A stretch of 64,000 nt of DNA from Bradyrhizobium erythrophlei (lineage in GTDB: Bacteria > Pseudomonadota > Alphaproteobacteria > Rhizobiales > Xanthobacteraceae). This document shows, in pieces, positions 59,948-64,000 of this stretch (position 1 is its first letter; every line of letters starts with the position of its first letter). The position numbers and the translations under genes are program-made. The DNA lies in contig FSRD01000001.1 of assembly GCA_900129675.1 (NCBI GenBank), positions 2,965,501 to 3,029,500 on the forward strand, given 5' to 3'. The notes beneath the pieces are model-generated. The model saw only the letters and a list, made by a program, of their open reading frames with translations, was not told the DNA's origin and searched no databases.

Positions 59948-60814
59948 TTAGTATTTCGCGACCACTGCGTTACCGAAACGATAATTCACGCCGACGCGCA
60001 CAATTTCATCCGTAACCCGGCTGGTCGCCCTCAAGATCCCGACGAAGGGAAACGTAGTGATGCGCGCGAACGTGTTGTCGATGTCACCGAAGTCCACGTG
60101 GAGATATTCGACCTTGCCGGTCCAACCTCCGCCGAGGGCTGCTTCGACGCCCGCGCCCGCCACCCACCCGGTCTTGGTTTGGCTGAAGTTGCCGGCAACA
60201 GATCCGCCGGGCGTAGGCGTACACGGAGCGATACAGGCTCCCCCTGGCACGGTAAAGACGGCATCGGTCTTTATCTCGCCATAGGCGAGCCCCCCGGTCG
60301 CGTAGACAAGCCAATGATCCGCCGCAACACCGATCCGCCCGCGCAACGTACCGAACCATGGCAGCTTCTGCGCATAGTCCAAGGTCGCGTGGGTCACGGT
60401 CGGCGGCGGTGGCACGCAGGGCGCGAGGCATCCCCCCAGAGTAGTTTGCGTGATGGTCGACAGCGCGTCACTGTTCTGGCCGGTCGCCTGGATGTCGGTC
60501 TCGAGGCCAAACAGGAATGAACTCGTCTGCAGGTTGTATCCGGCCTGGAGGCCTCCCAGCGCTCCGTCGATGGCTCGGGATGCCGAGCCAGGCGCGGCGG
60601 TGCTTGAACTGGACGATGGGTCGAAAATGATATCTGACCTGGAACGTCCCCAGCCTCCGCCGCCGTTCACGCCGACATAAAAGCCCGTCCAGTTGTAGAT
60701 CGGCGCGGCTACCGGTGTCTCGTAGGCCGGCGCCTTGACCGGCAAGTCGGCCGCCATTGCTGGGCCGGTGAACATTCCCAAAAATACAATGCTGCCAAGA
60801 AGGAATTTTCTCAT
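59948..60814 (-). CDS. Omp25/31-like outer-membrane beta-barrel
   Basis: A 288-residue secreted protein with a signal peptide ending in GPAMAADLP (about 18-27). The mature start PVKAPAYETPVAAPIYNWTGFYVGVNGGGGWG (in parts) is the hallmark of rhizobial/Brucella Omp25/31-type barrels. Alternating hydrophobic strands follow (LGGLQAGYNL, FLFGLETDIQATG, GRIGVAADHWLVYATGGLAYG), ending in RVGVNYRFGNAVVAKY with the terminal aromatic expected for BamA recognition. An insertion with four Cys (GGCLAPCVPPPP and GGACIAPCTPTP) is unusual and could form two disulfides in external loops. Such proteins stabilise the outer membrane. The ATG at 60814 begins the signal peptide; no clear Shine-Dalgarno. Confidence 0.9.
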   Translation of the reverse strand: MRKFLLGSIVFLGMFTGPAMAADLPVKAPAYETPVAAPIYNWTGFYVGVNGGGGWGRSRSDIIFDPSSSSSTAAPGSASRAIDGALGGLQAGYNLQTSSFLFGLETDIQATGQNSDALSTITQTTLGGCLAPCVPPPPTVTHATLDYAQKLPWFGTLRGRIGVAADHWLVYATGGLAYGEIKTDAVFTVPGGACIAPCTPTPGGSVAGNFSQTKTGWVAGAGVEAALGGGWTGKVEYLHVDFGDIDNTFARITTFPFVGILRATSRVTDEIVRVGVNYRFGNAVVAKY

Positions 60815-61139
60815 GAACCAAACACCCAAGTCTTATACGGGAGGATCAGGTCGCAAACACCCAAACGGTGCAATTGCCGCCGGAGCGGCAGCAGATGCGA
60901 TTGAATTTTTCGTAATACAGCCCTGAATTGAATCGTTGAAGTCAGATTTGTCGATGTAACCTTGTAAGGGAAACTCGTAGGTTTAGTTGTGTCATTTCTA
61001 CAACTCTTTAGGATTCTTCCGTGGTCGGGAAGAGAGGCAACCCAACGCCGCTGTGGCAGCCCTGACATCTCCAAATGAACCGGTTGCCGAACCATCGCGA
61101 CAAAGCCACCGTAATGTCGGCAAAGGCTGCTAGCCCGTC
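60815..61139. other. Upstream region of the outer-membrane protein gene
   Basis: A 325-base AT-richer gap. On the minus strand a TATAAG-like -10 lies around 60829-60834, but no matching -35 is convincing. No gene is seen. Confidence 0.4.
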
Positions 61140-61391
61140 GTGATCAAGAAAATCCGGAATATATGGTACGTCTCAATCTACCTTCCGGATCATCAAAAAA
61201 CCGGACACTACTCTCGTCGCTCGGAGACCTTTGCCAGCGAATCTGAGGCCAAGCAGTTTGCCGCAGCCAAAATTGCGGCAGGCTCCGAGGTCAGTGCGGG
61301 AACGCTAAATCCGGTCTCGCCAAAAAGAATTGTCAGGCCGTCTGAAATAGAAAAATGGCTTTCAGAGAAAACGAACACGCCTGCGAGCTAA
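61140..61391 (+). CDS. Small basic orphan protein
   Basis: An 83-residue protein beginning with GTG: MIKKIRNIWYVSIYLPDHQK, TGHYSRRSETFASESEAKQF and AAAKIAAGSEVSAGTLNPVSPKRIVRPSE (in parts), ending in a WLSEK helix. The pattern of a beta-hairpin with aromatic residues followed by a helix looks like a small nucleic-acid or AP2/integrase-arm-like domain, but that is a guess. I recall similar short hypotheticals in Bradyrhizobium, often in several copies. No Shine-Dalgarno is obvious. It is single, converging on the malic enzyme gene. Confidence 0.6.
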   Translation: MIKKIRNIWYVSIYLPDHQKTGHYSRRSETFASESEAKQFAAAKIAAGSEVSAGTLNPVSPKRIVRPSEIEKWLSEKTNTPAS

Positions 61392-61569
61392 ACGCCCCGA
61401 TGAATCGGCCCGCTTCTGTCTGTGCGGCGGCCATCAGCGCCGCGCAGCAAAAAAGTCAACGAATCAACTTTTGCGAGATTTTCTGCGTCATTCGATTTTC
61501 GACTTTGCAACAAAATCGATGCAAAGCGGACGCCCGCTACACGCCGCACGCTGAATCCGCCTTCCACGC

Positions 61570-63219
61570 TCAATATTGCGGGTCGTACATTTGCGACTCG
61601 ATGAACGCCATCATGTCGTTCGGCTTTGGCACGGTCGCAAGGCCACGCCTGTAGGCGACCTCGGCAACCGCCATCGCGATGTGTGCCGAGACGTCGCGGA
61701 TCCGCGGCAGCGCCGGATAGAGGCTGCCCTGTTCGATGTCGTCGGGGTTGACGAGATAGGCCAGGGTATGTGCGGCAGCCATGAACATCTCGTCGGTCAC
61801 CAGCCGTGACCCGCTCGCGATCGCACCGAGACCGACGCCGGGGAAGATGTAGGAATTGTTGCCCTGGCGCGGCACGAACTTCTTGCCGCCGAGTTGCACC
61901 GGATCGTACGGGCTGCCGCACGCGAACAGCGCGCGCCCGCCGGTGTGGCGGTACGCCTCCTCGGCCGAGCATTCCGCCTTCGAGGTCGGATTGGAGAGCG
62001 CAAACACGATCGGCCGTTCGTTGATTTCGGCCATGGTCTGCAGCACCTCGGGTGTGAAGGCGCCGCCGACGGCGGCAACGCCGATGATCGCGGTGGGCCT
62101 GAGCGTCCGGATCGCGGTCAGGAAATCGCCGACCGGCGCATGGTCATGCGCGTAGCGCAGCTTGTGCTCGGTGAGGCCCGCGCGGTTCTTCACGACCAGG
62201 CCGCGCGAGTCCACGAGCCAGGTGCGCCTGAGCGCTTCCGCTTCGGATACGCCCTCCGCCATCATGGCGGAGACCACGAGGTCGGCGATGCCGGTCGCAG
62301 CCTCGCCGGCGCCAAGGAACAGCACCCTCTGGTCGGCAAGCTTTCCGCCGCTCACGCGCAGCGCCGAGAACAGGCCCGCGAGCGCCACCGCGGCCGTTCC
62401 CTGAATGTCGTCGTTGAAGACATTTATCTTGTCGCGATATTTGTGCAGCAGCCGGAACGCCGAGTGATTGGCGAAATCCTCGAACTGGATCAGCACGCCC
62501 GGGAAAGCCGCGCGCGCCGCGGTGATGAATTCGTCGACGAACTCGTCGTAGGCCTCGCCGCTCAGGCGTTTCTGCCGCAGGCCGATATAATAGGGGTCGT
62601 TCAGAAACTCCTCGTTGTTGGTGCCGACATCCAGCATCACCGGCAGGCAGTGTTCCGGGTGAACGCCGGCGCAGGCCGAGTAAAGCGAGAGCTTGCCGAC
62701 CGGAATGCCCATGCCGTGCGCGCCGAGGTCACCGAGGCCGAGGATACGCTCGCCGTCGGTGACGACGATCAGCTTCGCCGCATATGGCCAGTTGGCGAAG
62801 AGTTCTGCGATCCGCCCGCGATCGTTGGCGCTGATGAACATGCCGCGCGGCCGCTGGAAGATGAGCCCGAAGCGCTGGCAGGCCAGCCCCACCGTCGGGG
62901 TGTAGATCAGCGGCTGGATTTCATCGATGTTTTCGCAAACGACGCGGAAGAACAGCGCCTCGTTGCGATCGTGCAGCGCGTTGAGCGCGATGTACTTTTC
63001 GAGATCGCTGGGGAGGGCACGCAGGTTGGTCATCACGCGTGCGACTTGATCGTCCATCGAGAGCACGTGCGCGGGCAACAGCCCGCGTAATCCAAGCGCA
63101 TCCCGCTCCGCTTCCGTAAAAGCCGTCCCCTTGTTGAGCAGCGGATCGCGCAGAAGCGCCATGCCGCGAGGTGAATCGGAAGTTGGCGAACTGGGCATCG
63201 CCCGGGCTGGCACGTTCAT
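61570..63219 (-). CDS. maeA: NAD-type malic enzyme
   Basis: A 549-residue enzyme that oxidatively decarboxylates malate to pyruvate. The sequence is of the SfcA/MaeA type with about 550 residues, not the larger MaeB with a phosphotransacetylase tail. The malate site segments are LIYTPTVGLACQRFGLIFQRPRGMF and VVTDGERILGLGDLGAHGMGIPVGK. FNDDIQGTAAVALAG supplies the metal-binding Asp residues, and FLGAGEAATGIADLVV is the dinucleotide fold, followed by the VDSRGLV acidic switch typical of NAD preference. FALSNPTSKAECS completes the site. In rhizobia this enzyme feeds acetyl-CoA supply from C4-dicarboxylates. It is monocistronic, with a stem-loop in its upstream region. Confidence 0.95.
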   Translation of the reverse strand: MNVPARAMPSSPTSDSPRGMALLRDPLLNKGTAFTEAERDALGLRGLLPAHVLSMDDQVARVMTNLRALPSDLEKYIALNALHDRNEALFFRVVCENIDEIQPLIYTPTVGLACQRFGLIFQRPRGMFISANDRGRIAELFANWPYAAKLIVVTDGERILGLGDLGAHGMGIPVGKLSLYSACAGVHPEHCLPVMLDVGTNNEEFLNDPYYIGLRQKRLSGEAYDEFVDEFITAARAAFPGVLIQFEDFANHSAFRLLHKYRDKINVFNDDIQGTAAVALAGLFSALRVSGGKLADQRVLFLGAGEAATGIADLVVSAMMAEGVSEAEALRRTWLVDSRGLVVKNRAGLTEHKLRYAHDHAPVGDFLTAIRTLRPTAIIGVAAVGGAFTPEVLQTMAEINERPIVFALSNPTSKAECSAEEAYRHTGGRALFACGSPYDPVQLGGKKFVPRQGNNSYIFPGVGLGAIASGSRLVTDEMFMAAAHTLAYLVNPDDIEQGSLYPALPRIRDVSAHIAMAVAEVAYRRGLATVPKPNDMMAFIESQMYDPQY

Positions 63220-63254
63220 GAGGTTTCCTCACTGGCAGTTTATTATCTTTTGGG

Positions 63255-63274
63255 ATCCGCCGATTAAGGCGGAT
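63255..63274. terminator. Stem-loop upstream of the malic enzyme gene
   Basis: ATCCGCC-GATTAA-GGCGGAT, a perfect 7-bp stem with a 6-base loop, lies 35 bases upstream of the malic enzyme start. It could be an attenuator or leader structure. The rest of the gap 63220-63580 shows only the promoter listed next. Confidence 0.4.
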
Positions 63275-63494
63275 GGCGTCCGATCGGGATCAGGCTGGCG
63301 AATGACCTCATCGTGCGCCGGCACCATTGGTACTCTTGCTCTTTTAACCAGCCAACTCTTTTTCGCGGCGGCTTCGGCGGTCGCGATGCCGCCGTTGAAT
63401 TTCACCGTTACCAATGCCCGCGGCGAAGTTCGGTTTGCGCCGCAACAGACCGGGCAAACGCGCTCGACACGCCGTTGTGATGAGACCTCGCGTG

Positions 63495-63523
63495 TTGACT
63501 TTGGGGCACATTCTCAAAATACT
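63495..63523 (+). promoter_or_regulatory. Sigma-70-type promoter of the binding-protein gene
   Basis: TTGACT (63495-63500) and AATACT (63518-63523) are separated by 17 bases, followed by a leader of about 50 bases to the ATG at 63581. Confidence 0.6.
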
Positions 63524-63580
63524 TGGGCCAAAATAACAACAGCCAATCAGAAAACGACGGTTCAGTGGGGAGGATATGAG

Positions 63581-64000
63581 ATGCCGACTTCGCGCAGAAC
63601 GCTGCTCAGGACTTCGGCGGCGGCCGCCGTCGTGAGCCTCGATTGGACGCGCGCGCGGGCGGAAGCCGAAACGGTGCGCATCGGCGTGATCTACGACTTG
63701 ACGGGTCCGTTTGCTGCGGGCGGCTCGGTTGCCTCCTCGATCGGCGCGCAGATTGCGATTGATCTTGTCAACGAGAAGGGCGGCATCGGCGGCAAGCACA
63801 AGATCGCCCCTGTCACCGCCGACTCCCAGAGCAAGCCCGACGTCGCGATCAACGAGGCCGAACGACTGATCAACCAGGAAAAGGTCGACATCATCAGCGG
63901 CGTTTATGCAAGCTCGCACGCGGTCCCGCTCGCGGCGAAGGTCGAACAGCACAAGAAGATCCTCTGGATCACGACCGCGGTCGCGACCGCCGTGTTCAAG
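63581..64000 (+). CDS. Leu/Ile/Val-type ABC binding protein, 3' end off the right edge
   Basis: The first 140 codons of a periplasmic binding protein of the branched-chain amino acid/amide class (LivK/UrtA-like). A twin-arginine-like signal (SRRTLLRTSAAAAVVSL) ends near RARAEAE. The mature domain opens with VRIGVIYDLTGPFAAGGSVASSIGAQIAIDLVNEKGGIGG (in parts), the family's first lobe. DSQSKPDVAINEAERLINQEKVDIISGVYASSHAVPLA follows, including the SS-H ligand-contact area. The ATG is preceded by GGGGAGG. The substrate (amino acid, amide, urea or aromatic acid) cannot be set, and transporter genes would be to the right, outside the window. Confidence 0.9.
   Translation, partial: MPTSRRTLLRTSAAAAVVSLDWTRARAEAETVRIGVIYDLTGPFAAGGSVASSIGAQIAIDLVNEKGGIGGKHKIAPVTADSQSKPDVAINEAERLINQEKVDIISGVYASSHAVPLAAKVEQHKKILWITTAVATAVFK

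Overview
The window reads as a chromosomal segment of a high-GC alphaproteobacterium of the Bradyrhizobium / Rhodopseudomonas / Afipia group (Nitrobacteraceae). This is inferred from family content: GapR, DUF1244, DUF1036, two DUF465 proteins, a three-gene split transhydrogenase next to a tiny aa3 oxidase subunit IV, and a small Omp25/31-like porin. Several intergenic repeat families typical of that group (as I recall them) also support it. No rRNA, tRNA, CRISPR array, integrase or intact insertion sequence was seen. I had no searches available, so family calls rest on motifs and remembered family sequences.

Layout. 1-9.4 kb is housekeeping and cell envelope: a partial DUF1036 protein, DUF1244, GapR, an adenylate cyclase with TPRs, a MepK-like DUF882 endopeptidase, a large YcbB-type L,D-transpeptidase and a sigma-54 response regulator. 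9.5-12.2 kb holds an M3 oligopeptidase and an AbrB-Doc toxin-antitoxin pair with a visible promoter and operator. 12.3-17.8 kb holds the aa3 subunit IV gene (50 aa), pntAA-pntAB-pntB, an alpha/beta hydrolase, a Ca2+/H+ antiporter and a cupin. 18-25.7 kb holds a Pro/Ala-rich membrane protein, a TPR lipoprotein, rpsU, aqpZ, purEK, a diguanylate cyclase, small orphan proteins, a CheY-like regulator and two DUF465 genes. 25.8-31.5 kb holds an LhgO-like oxidase, a PAS-GGDEF-EAL protein and glpD. 31.5-38.9 kb holds two ABC transporter cassettes facing each other: a polyamine type without a binding protein and a sugar type without an ATPase. They are separated by a His-containing multi-pass membrane protein of unknown function.

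The most interesting region is 39.7-52.1 kb. Two AraC-type regulators each head a divergent catabolic unit. Unit 1 (41.3-47.5 kb) encodes an AlkK-like acyl-CoA ligase, a MaoC/PhaJ-like (R)-hydratase, a Pseudomonas-like class II PHA synthase, a PhaZ-like depolymerase and an acyl-CoA dehydrogenase. Together these form a nearly self-contained route from free fatty acid to medium-chain polyhydroxyalkanoate and back. Unit 2 (49.0-51.8 kb) encodes a Baeyer-Villiger monooxygenase and a MetX-like hydrolase, which could turn a ketone into an ester and then an acid plus alcohol. A short hairpin sequence sits at each unit boundary; two of the three copies show compensatory base changes. I infer a ketone/alkanoate-to-storage-polymer module. 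The coupling between the units is a hypothesis.

52.3-64 kb returns to mixed genes: a methyltransferase, an atypical HflX, an orphan protein, a gene-poor stretch, fumC, a ThrE-type exporter, a DUF1275 membrane protein, an outer-membrane beta-barrel, a small orphan, NAD-type malic enzyme, and the 5' part of a Leu/Ile/Val-type binding protein running off the right edge.
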